Below are positions 24,101-33,395 of a stretch of 64,000 nt of DNA, in pieces. Under the pieces are notes generated by a model. The model worked only from the letters and a program-made list of their open reading frames with translations, made no database searches and was not told the origin of the DNA. The position numbers were made by a program, and so were the translations under genes. Location: NCBI RefSeq assembly GCF_018873765.1, contig NC_057926.1, forward strand, positions 54,325,378-54,389,377, written 5' to 3'. This DNA comes from Telopea speciosissima. Lineage: Eukaryota > Streptophyta > Magnoliopsida > Proteales > Proteaceae. How positions within the stretch are numbered: position 1 is the first letter of the stretch; every line of letters begins with the position of its first letter.

Positions 24101-25061
24101 AGGACATCCTTGGAGTCCTCACTTGCATTACCTTTCGGTTCTGACAAAAGATTAGCTCCTGTTTCTCTCCCTTCGCCGTAAGGTTCACCATTTTGTGATT
24201 CAGAACTGGATTTTGTTTGCATAGAATCAGACAAACCAGACTCTTCCCCATCACTCCGCCTACCATCTGGGGAAGACACGTCACCCTTTGATCTATACCC
24301 TGGCACGATGTCTGACCTCCTCGTAGATTTGGAAACACCGCCAAGACTGTTGTGATTTCTCTTCACTTCAGATGAGAAAGAAGTTGAACCAGAACTCCCC
24401 TGCTTTCTTCCGTCCTTCCGTGGTCCAGGAATTGCAGATATCCCATTAGTCCGATTACCGGCAGAGGGTGAAGGGTGCTTGGGAGCACTAAGCAGTTCTG
24501 TCCAGTCACTGTCTGTAAGAGTTTGCTTAGGAATCGGAGACGGCTTGAGAGTTTTACCGAATTCCCTGTCCTGGTTTCTATCCGAATTGAAATCTGGGCG
24601 TGAATGTCCATAGAAATCATTGTTGTCGGGTGTCTTCTTCTTCAGCTGATCCTTCAGAGGAACAACACCAGCGGCTTTCGCCGGGGTATCATAATTCAAT
24701 TCATCGGATAGAGGTTTCTCGTTCTTCCCAAGAGAATCCGCCGCTTGCTGATCAATCTGAATCAGCAAGGAAAAAGAATTCAGTTGCACAACATTTGGTG
24801 CATAAATTTCACCGATAGAAAAGAACTTCCGTTAAAGAAACAAGTGAAGTAGAAAATTCGATTTCTCAAAACCAATTAAAACCTAATATATAACATTACC
24901 AGTTCCACATTCGAGCTAAAACTGAAATGAAAATGGATACCTAGAAGATAAAATCCAAATTCCAACTGATTCAAGCATACAACAGAGAGAGAGAGAGGAA
25001 TGCTTGCCTGTTGAAGGAAGGTTTCCGCAACTTTGAGTTTGGAGGAGATCCATCCCGCCAT
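11396..25061 (-). CDS. GC2: golgin candidate 2, tail-anchored Golgi coiled-coil protein
   Basis: Ten exons on the minus strand: 25008-25061, 23599-24756, 20504-20614, 20277-20336, 16992-17049, 16610-16662, 16352-16444, 15847-15972, 11876-11923, 11396-11770. All phases join, giving 711 residues. The N-terminus (MAGWISSKLKVAET, then DQQAADSLGK) is the conserved golgin-candidate 1/2 start. Residues about 20-340 are polar, serine- and acid-rich; a long coiled coil begins with charged RKRRAEKARQREQ and ends near residue 590; a single transmembrane segment near 667-686 (LWSLVYLVCLHFWVV) lies close to the C-terminus, as in tail-anchored golgins such as golgin-84, which act as vesicle tethers on Golgi membranes. 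Resembles Arabidopsis GC2, AT1G18190 (recalled). Intron 1 has a GC donor; the other introns are GT-AG. Introns 2, 4 and 8 are large and full of repeats. Confidence 0.93.
13590..14120 (+). mobile_element. LTR-like fossil fragment in intron 8 of GC2
   Basis: The stretch has the look of a plant LTR: an upstream part with GTGAACAGTACCC, a TATA-like segment near 13950, an AATAAA signal near 13995 and then a GAGA-rich part. No coding region, partner LTR or target-site duplication was identified, so it would be a solo or partial LTR. Fossil; ends uncertain. Confidence 0.3.
15151..15404. repeat. tandem duplication, 124-bp unit
   Basis: Two adjacent copies with a period of 124 bp in GC2 intron 8. TGAAATGTAAAATCCAACC occurs at 15166 and again at 15290, and the rest (ACTCTAGGACTGGACTT, CTAAACTCAACTCATC, CATACAGTCCTACCTG) follows in order in both copies. 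The copies differ by a few bases and a small insertion (TAAG-like) in the second. It is intronic and has no coding role. Confidence 0.85.
16727..16870. mobile_element. palindromic MITE (core-sharing group)
   Basis: Lies in the GC2 intron between the exons at 16992 and 16662. The ends are GGTTGGGCATGCC and, reversed, GGGTGGGCATGCC. The centre, AAAGGGTAGGATGGTCCTTT, is similar to the GGGTAGGG-TGGTCATTT centre of the other palindromic MITEs. The arms are less complete than in the copy at 54829. Confidence 0.5.
17590..17650 (+). mobile_element. Au-type SINE 5' fragment
   Basis: CAACGGTAAGGTTGCTACAT followed by TGCGACCTGGTGGTCATGG matches, from memory, the tRNA-related head of the Au SINE family that is widespread in flowering plants. 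The body and tail are missing. It sits in GC2 intron 4. Confidence 0.6.
18146..18178. repeat. (GA)n microsatellite
   Basis: An uninterrupted GA run of about 32 bp in GC2 intron 4. Confidence 0.9.
18358..19620 (-). mobile_element. RTE-type LINE, 5'-truncated and broken
   Basis: Minus-strand pieces of a plant RTE-clade reverse transcriptase appear in the right order: VFINLEKSYERVPRE, then FPITSGLYQGSALSPYLF, the catalytic-type FADEIVLVDE (family FADDIVL), and the C-terminal tail RPLSAPMRRGD with KMTLGEAVRKDMHRVGL. The 3' end near 18360 carries the typical GGGGTCCGCTACATGGATCC (as rendered on the plus strand) and CCCAACTAAATGGGG. There are several stops and frame changes, and an SINE is inserted at 19423. 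The second catalytic Asp is replaced by Glu (FADE). The element is dead and lies in GC2 intron 4. Confidence 0.85.
19423..19511 (-). mobile_element. Au-type SINE 3' fragment inserted in the LINE
   Basis: Read on the minus strand, it contains GCGTACATTATGACCCTCCC, CAGACCCCG and GAGCCTCGTGCACTGGGTAC, the 3' half of the Au SINE, followed by a T-rich tail. It is flanked by a perfect 11-bp direct repeat CATATGGAGAT at 19412-19422 and 19512-19522. It is 5'-truncated and clearly younger than the RTE LINE that it splits. Confidence 0.85.
22780..23260 (+). other. possible captured gene fragment in GC2 intron 2
   Basis: On the strand opposite GC2, an open stretch follows an AG acceptor-like site near 22780 (starting AVEHDVKNTSEFGF, about 57 codons). 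A second open stretch at 23057-23242 is strongly hydrophobic (for example PLGTVSGYWFCLILPW and AITGWFHLLLFVLFG). I do not recognise the protein, and the pieces do not join in phase with an obvious intron. They may be remnants of an inserted gene, or chance. Confidence 0.25.
25006..25007 (-). other. non-canonical GC splice donor of GC2 intron 1
   Basis: Exon 1 of GC2 ends CAACAG and the intron begins GCAAGC, while the acceptor is an ordinary AG before ATTGATCAGCAAGC. GC-AG is the commonest minor variant of the U2 class and usually has a strong CAG|GCAAG context, as here. No GT lies nearby that would keep the conserved LQQ-IDQQAAD reading. Confidence 0.8.
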
Positions 25062-25861
25062 GATCGTATGAACAAATCGTTTGGGCAATCATTCGAACTG
25101 CTTAATCTTCGATTTGGCAGTCACACATGGCGCATTTTAGAGAAGTTACACTGCAACAGTGATAAGTCGTCGGATCAAGGAAGACGAGAGCGCATAAGCC
25201 ATGAAAACGAAAAGAATAGAGGTTGAAGTGTCTTTCACCTCAATGTGTTGTTGCAGGTAAAACTGAAACCATAGGAACAACGACCGATGAGGCCATTGCA
25301 CCTTTGAGGGATACAGACAAGGATTTAGTTCAGGGTACCGATACGATATGTTTCAGTTGTATCAAACTCCATCGGTGCATCGGCCGATCCATATCTGTCA
25401 GGTATAGGTAATTAGGTATTGGTCATTTCAGCCGATACAGCTGATCCGATATCTATACCTGAAACCGTGACCGTGAGTACAGAAGAAATAACAGACAGTA
25501 AAGGCGTCAAAACCTAGTCCGAATCGAACCAATCCGATATTGGACTGGGGTATGAGGGCACCGGTTGAAAATTGAATTACACCAAACCAACTGAAAATCG
25601 AACCGAATAAAACCGATAAAAAGCATTGAATATAAAATTACAGGTGAATTGATTATCCATTTATTTTACTATTATTAAGAAAATTTATGGTTGTGAGGGG
25701 AATTGTTACAAATCAATGTGTGTGAGAGGTCCTGAATATAGAAAATGATTTGTAACAATGCATTCATTGATCTCTTTGTTTACCATTCAAAATTAGTTGG
25801 ATAGTCAAATGAGTGATTTAATGGTAGGGTTCATTTTGTAATTTCAATATTAGTTATCTTC

Positions 25862-26275
25862 TCTTTGTGTTTTTTTTTTGTGTGTGGTGGAAAAGAGATT
25901 TACTGATTTGAGGAAACATGTGTACAACCTATGGCATCAGCCTTGCAAAGCTAAGAGAGCCAAGGAATGGAATGTGGCCAATCTGTCTTATATACGATCG
26001 ATATGGCCTTCCTTGCCAAGGCATCAGCTACACCATTGATAGCCCTTGGAATACAAATAAAAGAAATAGAAGTAAACAAAGGAAGTAGCGAAGCAATATC
26101 CTGAAATACTGGGGCTGCTTCCAGCGGTGGCACCCTCAAATGGTCTCGACAAAGCTCGATCACTTCCATATTATCAAACTCCACTTCAAGGCCAATGAAG
26201 CCTAGCTCAAGAGCATGGTAGAGTGCACCCCTAATGGCCAGGGCTTCACCTTATAGTTAGTTATTCATTGATTTT
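25862..26275 (-). mobile_element. 5'-truncated L1-type LINE with RNase H-like end
   Basis: Minus-strand reading gives GEALAIRGALYHALELGF, then VEFDNMEVIELCRDHL and PRAINGVADALARKA, the C-terminal half of the RNase H-like (RVT_3) domain found at the end of plant L1 LINEs. The 3' end, at low coordinates, has a T-run near 25868 that is the poly(A) tail on the minus strand. A perfect 16-bp direct repeat, AATATTAGTTATCTTC, flanks it at 25846-25861 and 26276-26291, so the target-site duplication and both ends are clear. The open part is still intact over about 100 codons. Confidence 0.85.
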
Positions 26276-26414
26276 AATATTAGTTATCTTCCCCTTACAA
26301 TTAATGATAAATAATGATATTATTTGTAATAATGATTTTGCTACGGATTCTATTTATCCATTGATGTGTTTTTATCGAATCTTTCCTTTATAAGTTATGA
26401 ATGTAATATTTCAT

Positions 26415-26632
26415 TGTGGTTCAAACCCGAAAACAAACCGATTTAAACCGGTATTAATTCGATCTTGAACTTTTGAAATAAATCGAAACACAATGGATTG
26501 AAAATCGAAATAAAATAAAAAACTGAATTTTCTTAACAGTTTGGTTTTGGTCTCGCTTATGCCGAGATCGAAACTGATTCAACCCAATCAAAACTGAACC
26601 AAATCGACTGTTTGATACCCCTACCCGTAACC
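26415..26632. mobile_element. degenerate-interior element, right end of hAT type
   Basis: The interior is made of loose CAAACCGATTTAAACCGG / CGAAACTGATT units. The right end TTTGATACCCCTA is a close variant of the TTGACACCCCTA end seen at 28224 and 54411. The left end is not clear, so the element may be partial. Confidence 0.4.
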
Positions 26633-27507
26633 AAACTATTGACTTGGATTTCCTTTGTTGATTGTTATTTTTCATCCCCTTCTATTCTCTGGTTGACTCT
26701 AGACCTCTTATGGACAATGTTAATATCCAGATTACTTCCATTAAACTAAATGACATGGCCATTTATTTTCTATGGTCATAGGCTGTGAAAGTATTGTTGG
26801 ATTTATTGCATTTGATGCATGTGTTCATTAAACCCAATTTAATTTGATTAATTAATTAATTATATTTTTATCTTATGTGTTTGTTGTAATTGTTATATTT
26901 TGTGCAATAACAATTAGATGAAAATATAAATACAAGGCACTTTGATGTGTTGAATGTTGATCCATTTGAAAATCTTGATGGTTTCACCATCGGTTGTTTT
27001 TTGGCAACAAGAATTTTTAATATGTACTTTTGCCTATACCTGAGCGGTACTTACGAATATATTTATATTTTGTGCGCTTGTGGTGAACCAATGGTTAATA
27101 TCTACTGGTAAGATTGACTACATACCGAGCGCTCGGCGTATACAATATGAATGCTTAGGTGACATTCAACAAGGTTACCACTGCCTGTTAAAGGAGAACA
27201 TCTAAGTTAGATGTCTAATTGTGACTGATTGAAACCTTGGGCCTAAGTAGTTATTTTGTAAAGAGTTTGCAAAAGTATGTTTATTATATTATATTAAATT
27301 AAATATACTTGTAAAGTGTTGTCAAATTATTTTTGGTCCAGTGACTAGTCATGACAGTCCTTTAATTAATTGCAGTGGGTCCATTTCCACGACGGTGATT
27401 TTTGTATCATAGTTGCAAGTCCACTGTAGATGTTAGTTGTGGTGGGAAGAAAGTGTACTGAAAATATCTACCATAGGGGGTTTTCATGTTACGTCTTTTG
27501 TAGATAT

Positions 27508-27978
27508 TAGGGGTGTCAATGGGTCGGGTTGGGCCGGGCCTGCCCTAAACCCTGGCCCGACCCTAGAGGCCTTAACCCTGACCCTGACCTTGACCGGACC
27601 CTGCCAGGGTCGGGCCGGGTCGGGTTGGTCCTGATTTATGGCACGTCCACATGTCTCATTAGTCCATGTTTTTGTAACATAGGATCTCAACCTGTGGGAT
27701 AGCTAATAAATATGTTGAAAAAAACGGCGTGTGTATAGACTCTCTCTCTACAATTGTAACGGTGTCCCTTCAATAGGCCTGGAAGCTTATAGGGGCTACA
27801 ACTAAATAACAATCATGTCAGTGACTCTTTTTATGGCTCTGATCAAAATAGTAGATGATCTATTCTTTTTATGGGTTCCCACTTCATGATGATGACAAAG
27901 CTAGTAGTTATCTCTCTACAATTCTCTTTTGGTTTTTTTTTCCTGTTTTTTTTTTGTTAAGAAAATACTTATATTAAG

Positions 27979-28024
<46 letters not shown>

Positions 28025-28224
28025 TTATAATTAATACAGGGTTGGGTCGGGCCGGGCTGGACTAGGCCCAGGATCTAAACCCTGACCCGACCCGACCCTG
28101 CCAGGGTCAGACTATAACTAAACCCAAACCCGCCCTCAGGGTTGAAAAATCAGGGTCGGGCCCGGGCCGGGCTCAGGGAGGGTTCGGGCGGGTTTGGGGC
28201 AGCGGGGCTTTATTGACACCCCTA
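27508..28224. mobile_element. hAT-like non-autonomous element
   Basis: Terminal inverted repeats TAGGGGTGTCAAT and ATTGACACCCCTA mark a 717-bp element. The 8-bp flanks are GTAGATAT and GTAGAGAT (7 of 8 identical), fitting the 8-bp target duplication of hAT elements. Inside, both sub-terminal parts are loose runs of GGGTCGGGCCGGG in one orientation or the other, very GC-rich against AT-rich surroundings, and the middle has an (AT)n tract. No transposase. Confidence 0.8.
27986..28023. repeat. (AT)n microsatellite
   Basis: About 38 bp of pure AT dinucleotide inside the hAT-like element. Confidence 0.9.
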
Positions 28225-28479
28225 GTAGAGATGTCTTTTTGTACAATTAAGGATAACTTAAGAAGCTACACTTTAGGATCACATCACTTGACACAGTCTT
28301 GTTTGTTAGATTGTAATATCATAAGTAGGCGGCTTCTTCTATTTAAGAGAAGCTTGATACAAACCCTAATTGCACTATTATTGTTTTGCACAATATTCTA
28401 TTAAAGAAGGGAAAGAGAGAAAAGAAAGTCTTCTTCTTCTTCCTCCAGTTAGGGTTTTTGTTATTTAAGTGGTGCAATC

Positions 28480-29060
28480 AAATGAAGTTGGTGATCTCGT
28501 GTTGGATTCCTTTGGAGGAATGTGTCGCTTGTGCGTTCTAGATACTAAACCCAATATTGATTTGTTTTCATATGTGTTCATCGAAATCCTATCACCGATA
28601 ATTTTTGTTATGTACTTAGTATCGTACCACTTCTGCCACCGCTTTCAAGTATACATTAATGCCAAAGGTAAATTGGAATATTTAATGTCATCTCCATCAT
28701 CTATAACTATTGCAAGATATAAAGAGTAGGTGCAGGAGAATGATACTTTGCTTGCATGGCTGTGGAATAACACAGAACTCTCAGTGGCATCCAATATTAT
28801 GTTTCACACCCCTGCAAAAGGTGTGTGGGATGATTTATAATAGAACTTTTTCCAAGACAAGAATTTGTCTCGTCTATATGACCTATGTGAAAATATTTTT
28901 TCTTTCAAACAAAATGGAAAGTCTGTTGGTGAATTAAGGCTTGTGGTGAAACCACACATATTATGTGACCCTTCTAAGGAACTCCATGCTGAGCACAAAC
29001 TCAAAGTCATCCATTTTGAACCACCGAGAGATCTACGGTGCCCCTCCATGTCCTAATGTG
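28480..29060 (+). mobile_element. fossil LTR-retrotransposon gag remnant
   Basis: Plus-strand frames give recognisable gag-like pieces such as LLAWLWNNTELSV, AKGVWDDL and NLSRLYDLCENIFSFKQ, the pattern of the Ty1/copia-type gag (UBN2/retrotran_gag) domain. No pol, LTR or target-site duplication was found around it. It is broken, with at least a few breaks, and looks old. Confidence 0.45.
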
Positions 29061-29659
29061 TAACTCAACCCCTTGAGCCACAACATGAATGGGATGAACT
29101 TGTGAATTGATGGCCTTGAGCCATCCCATCTCCTTGGACACTTTCAGTTTGAGCTTCTTTGCCTCCTCCCCCGCTCTTCAAGGGTGAAAGGATCTTGGTA
29201 AACCACACATACTATGTGTTCAAGAGTTGAATGCGTATCAACCACTCTCTATTGATCTTAAGATACTATGATCTTAACGTGCAAAGGTTACTAAGTTTTT
29301 GTCTGGTCTATAACTCCCAACATCTCAACATAATGTAGTGGAAGAGGGGCATGAGGAAGATGAGTATTAGCACCACTATGTTAGAGGCTTCAGTTTTGGC
29401 TCCCGCATTGCGATTCATAGCCGACCAAGAGAAAACACCCTCAATCATGTAACTCTATGAGGACCTTAGATAAAATCACAATACATAAGACTGATTTAAA
29501 GCATGTAAACTGGAAAATTTCTTGTATGACTTTTTGGTGGAACAACCGGTTGTAATGTAGCAAGAGGTGTAGACACGTTCATTGATCCAACTACGTAAAA
29601 GCATTTTGTTTCCTATTCTTACATGCTTTAAATAAATTGTTATGATATTTAGTAATATA

Positions 29660-29676
29660 GCTGGAATAGCTCAGTT

Positions 29677-29709
<33 letters not shown>

Positions 29710-29733
29710 GAGGTTCAAACCCTCCTTCTAGCG
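29660..29733 (+). tRNA. tRNA-Asn (anticodon GTT)
   Basis: A full cloverleaf of 74 nt: acceptor stem GCTGGAA pairs with TTCTAGC, the D-arm reads TAGCTCAGTTGGTTAGAGC, the anticodon loop is in GGCTGTTAACC, and the T-arm includes GGTTCAAACC. The sequence is of nuclear, not plastid, type. A TTTT run a few bases downstream can serve as the RNA polymerase III terminator. It points at the tRNA-Ser gene, 96 bp away. Confidence 0.95.
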
Positions 29734-29829
29734 AATAAATTTTCTTTTTTCACAAAACACCCAAACCCAAGACAAGCGCGGCCAAAGCCTACTTAACCGG
29801 ACCGTTTAGCATCCACAACAAACATAGAA

Positions 29830-29911
29830 CGTGAACGGCAGGATTCGAACCTGCGCGGGCAGAGCCCACATGATTTCTAGTCATGCCCGATAACCACTCC
29901 GGCACGTCCAC
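29830..29911 (-). tRNA. tRNA-Ser (anticodon AGA)
   Basis: A minus-strand cloverleaf of 82 nt with a long class II variable arm. The acceptor stem GTGGACG pairs with CGTTCAC; the anticodon stem-loop is CATGA-CTAGAAA-TCATG, giving AGA; the variable arm is GGGCTCTGCCC-like; the T-arm holds GGTTCGAATCC. Nuclear type. Tail to tail with tRNA-Asn. Confidence 0.95.
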
Positions 29912-31674
29912 TTGATATGAAAAATATTTTCCAATAAAATTTATACTGAAGAAGTTTTATGCATATTAGGTGTAGCAGTTAGGCAAAATGGGTATATGAA
30001 GCTTGAAGGAAATTGGGTATACATGGATTATGGGCCATGCGAATGAAGCTCTGAGCCAACTGCACCTTTCGTCGATCAGTATACCTCACGTTGACTGTTG
30101 AGTTTCTCACTGGAATAACCAGAGGCGTTACTCGCCGGAGAAGTCACAGTGTTGCCACCCAATAAATCACATTGACTGCCCTTTAAATTCAGATTTAGGA
30201 GTCTAAATGTGACGGTTTTGTCTCATGCTTGAAGGAACTGCATTAATTTTAGCCATTTCATTGTAGCTTTTATTGGTCTATTTTTTCCACTTTGCTAATA
30301 ATTTGCATTTCTATCATATTTTTCAATTGCTGCTTTGTTGGAAGCTTTCGTTCGTCTAATGTTGTCTTTAATGATACCAGAAATCTGGTTTCAATTGCTG
30401 TAGAATACTTTTATTTTTGGTAGAAATTGCTGTAGAATACTTGCAGCTAATACGAGAGCTGAAGCCTTGGCCTGCTTAACCTACCTATCCCTTTTAATTA
30501 GGGAGTCTAAATGAAAGGTTGGTCCATCATATATATGAGCAGCACATCTTTATTGTGCCATGTGGAATGATGATGTTGCAATTCTAATAGTTGGATAGAT
30601 AGACATGGTCTAAATTGGTTACGTGTTTAATTTTAGGCTTAATTTGATTAAATACTCTCCCATGCGTTAGGATTCATCTCCACATATGTTGTGTATATCT
30701 ATGGTATTCTGACTACTATTGTGCATTCTATCATAGTAATGTTTTGATTTTTCAAATTTCTATTTTGCCACTTGGTAAGTTGTGTGAACTGTAAATTTAA
30801 ATTTACATGTGAGTAGATGACATGTTGTCCACCTATTCAAAATTTTTTTTGGGCCCCATAATAATCTATTAAAATTTTGGCAAGCTTATAAAGGCTGGCT
30901 ATTGTAAAAAGTCTTACCAATGCATGATATTTATTTTTCAAAAAGAATAATTTTAGTAATAGTACATTCTTTTTTTTTCTAATCATAAATATATAAGTAC
31001 ACTATAAAATGGATAAAGGGATAAAGAACCCTAACTCGCATAGCGTGGTGTGTACCTACACTCTGACATAGTCATGTGCAGTATGACCGGGCACACCCCT
31101 GGTCCTTTCTCCCTTTCCAAGGGGTGTGCTGGTCATTTTGCACACGACTTTGTCTAGGTGTAGGTACATGCCGCATGCATGATTGGTTAGCGTTCTTTAT
31201 CTATAAATTAAATTACTAATTTAGTGATCTTTGGGGATGGTATTGCAAGAATATTTATTTTATTTCATTAATTGAAGCCACCACTCAATTTTCTCTCCGC
31301 AAACTCCATACATAGAATAATGTGAAAGGGAGAAAAAGAAGAAAAAAAAATTGCACATAACGTAAAAAAGTTGATGAATAAATGTTGTCTTATATGATCT
31401 ACGTAGGATGGTGACATCTAGTTTAGTTAAACCCAAATTAATCCAAAAATAACACGAAACTTAAATAAATTTTCTTTCGTTCTTCAATTATTATTCCCTT
31501 GAATTTGCAATGGGCTTCTTGACATCTCAACCAACCCCAAAAAAAAAAAAAAAAAAAAAAAAAAAAAGCAAAAGTGTGTACATTCACCCAAAAACGGAAA
31601 AAAAGAAGTGTGTACAAAAAGAATGATATTGATGATATCTGATTCATATATATCTCAAAATGTTATGATTACCT
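29912..31674. other. intergenic region downstream of RABA6
   Basis: Holds the 3' flank of RABA6, one palindromic MITE (31020-31201) and homopolymer runs, including a long A-run near 31540-31567. I see no gene. Confidence 0.55.
31020..31201. mobile_element. palindromic MITE (core-sharing group)
   Basis: Inverted arms GATAAAGAACCCTAACTCGC and, reversed, GATAAAGAACGCTAACCAATC continue through TGTACCTACAC to a centre with GGGGTGTGCTGGTCATTTTG. The right flank is TATAAATTA, and TATAAAATG occurs 18 bp left of the left arm, so the true left end may be slightly further out. Confidence 0.7.
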
Positions 31675-32631
31675 CTAACAACAACCCGTCTGTTGGGTCT
31701 GATCTGACACTGGATCCAAGTGAAGAATTGTTTTCCCTGTTGTGGGTGTGATAGTTTGAGCTTGACTGGTTTTTGCATCCAACCTCTTCTTACTTGTAAC
31801 TTCATAAATTTGAAAGACGAGTTGTAGAAATGCCTCTTCAACGTTTAAATTCTCCAAAGCTGATGTCTCCATGAAACAAAGACCTTCTTTTTCTGCAAGC
31901 CTTTTCCCTTCTTCTTTACTAACTTCTCTGGCATGACCCAAATCAGTTTTGTTCCCAACCAGCACAATCACCATATCAGAATCCCCATATTCTCTTATCT
32001 CCCTTAGCCATTTTTCCAGATTATTGAACGATATTCTTTGTGTTATATCATAAACTAGTAAGGCACCCAGTGCGCCTCTATAATAAGAGCTTGTAAATGC
32101 TCTAAATCTGTGAAGAGAAAAACAAATTAACTTCAAATTGGTTAATTGGCCAGTTTATGAAAAGAAATTAAAAAAAGAAGAACAGGGAAACGGTTGTTTT
32201 CTTGTTCTTGTTTCTCCTTCCAGTGTTTGATGTGAAATATATAGGAATCCATTAGTATAAAAGAAGTTTAATTAGTTGTTGGTTGTAAAGCTCTGGGAAT
32301 TGTAAATTTAGAACTAGATTATGGACATGAACATAACAAGATAAGACCACAACTCCCAATAGATTTTAATCCAAAGCTAGAATGAAGAAAAGGATTAGGT
32401 GAGAGATGTTTACCGTTCTTGGCCTGCTGTGTCCCATATTTGGGTTTTGATGAGCTTGTCACCAGCCTGAGTATTCCAATAAGCGAATTCCACCCCAATA
32501 GTAGGCCTCGAATCAAGGCGAAATTTGTCCCAAACAAACCTTGAGAGGAGGTTTGATTTACCAACAGCAGAGTCACCTATGAGAATTGTTTTAAAGATGT
32601 AATCAAACTCCTCGTCATCGTAGTACGCCAT
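31675..32631 (-). CDS. RABA6: Rab GTPase of the RABA6 type
   Basis: Two exons, 32414-32631 and 31675-32107, give 216 residues. All Rab motifs are visible: P-loop GDSAVGKS (19-26), switch I PTIGVEFA with its Thr, WDTAGQE (66-72) with the catalytic Gln71, guanine-specificity NKTD (125-128) and ETSAL. The C-terminus is TGCC, a double-cysteine geranylgeranylation site, so the protein is a membrane-attached trafficking switch. Plant RABA (Rab11) proteins act at the trans-Golgi network and recycling compartments in secretion and cytokinesis. The first-exon / second-exon split inside QER-FRAF is typical of the plant RABA group. The sequence is closest by recall to Arabidopsis RABA6a/b, and the neighbourhood agrees. 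The 5' leader has a TTC-repeat just upstream of the ATG. Confidence 0.94.
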
Positions 32632-33395
32632 GCCTGTTACTGAGTTTTATGAAGAAGAAGAAGAAGAAGAAGAAAGGTAAGGAGAAGAAGAAATCACTGA
32701 GGTTTTGACAAATAAAGGCATAGAAAAGAAGAGAGTGGTTTGCAAAGGTAAAGATATGAAACTGCATAAAAAGTATGAGCTCAACATACTCTGTTTTTAA
32801 TTAAACAAAGGGAAAAGAAAGCTATACAGTGCCGTGTCCAACGTTCTCACACGAATTCTCTCTCTCCTCTTGACACTGTCTTTCTTAATTACGTAGAGTC
32901 TCACATAAAAAATCTTTACTACACTTTCTTCCATTGGTTTGATGTGAAAGATATCATTTCACATCGAAACGTGGAGATCCCTACCTTGAAGGAAAAAAAA
33001 AACACTCATTTTAGTTTTTGTCTGTGAAGGTGTTGAGTGAGGAAGAGGATGGAGCCTTAGACCATCATACGTGGTGTACTACTGGAAAGCATATTTTTGG
33101 AGAGGAATTTGTTATTCTATCTCATGGTGTTGCCCTTAAAACTTTCCAACACGTTGCATGCTAATGTGTAGACCGAAAAAAAATGCTAAACCAAGAGGAC
33201 CCACTGACATGAACCGACCGGACCAACATTTGGTCCAGAGAGGTTAATTATTCGCAACTCATGAGTCATTATCATAGTTAATTAGTTAAAATGTATTTTA
33301 ATTGTCATTTTTTCCGGTTTTTCGTATTGATCTCATATATACATTTAAAAAAAAAAAAGTGAAAAAACGAAACAAAACAAAGGGAAATATTTAAA

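Larger units (their letters stand above)
25062..29659. other. intergenic region between GC2 and the tRNA pair
   Basis: Just right of GC2 is its promoter, and the GC2 neighbour on this side is 6.6 kb away. The stretch holds degenerate CCGATAC/GAACCG-type repeats around 25310-25640, a LINE fragment (25862-26275), another degenerate TIR end (26415-26632), a hAT-like element (27508-28224) and a fossil gag remnant (28480-29060). About 26640-27500 and 29060-29650 show nothing that I can name. Confidence 0.55.

Noticed and set aside
29660-29911. Organelle origin of the two tRNAs
   Set aside because: Both have nuclear-type sequences; the plastid tRNA-Asn begins differently and plastid tRNA-Ser sets lack this AGA form.
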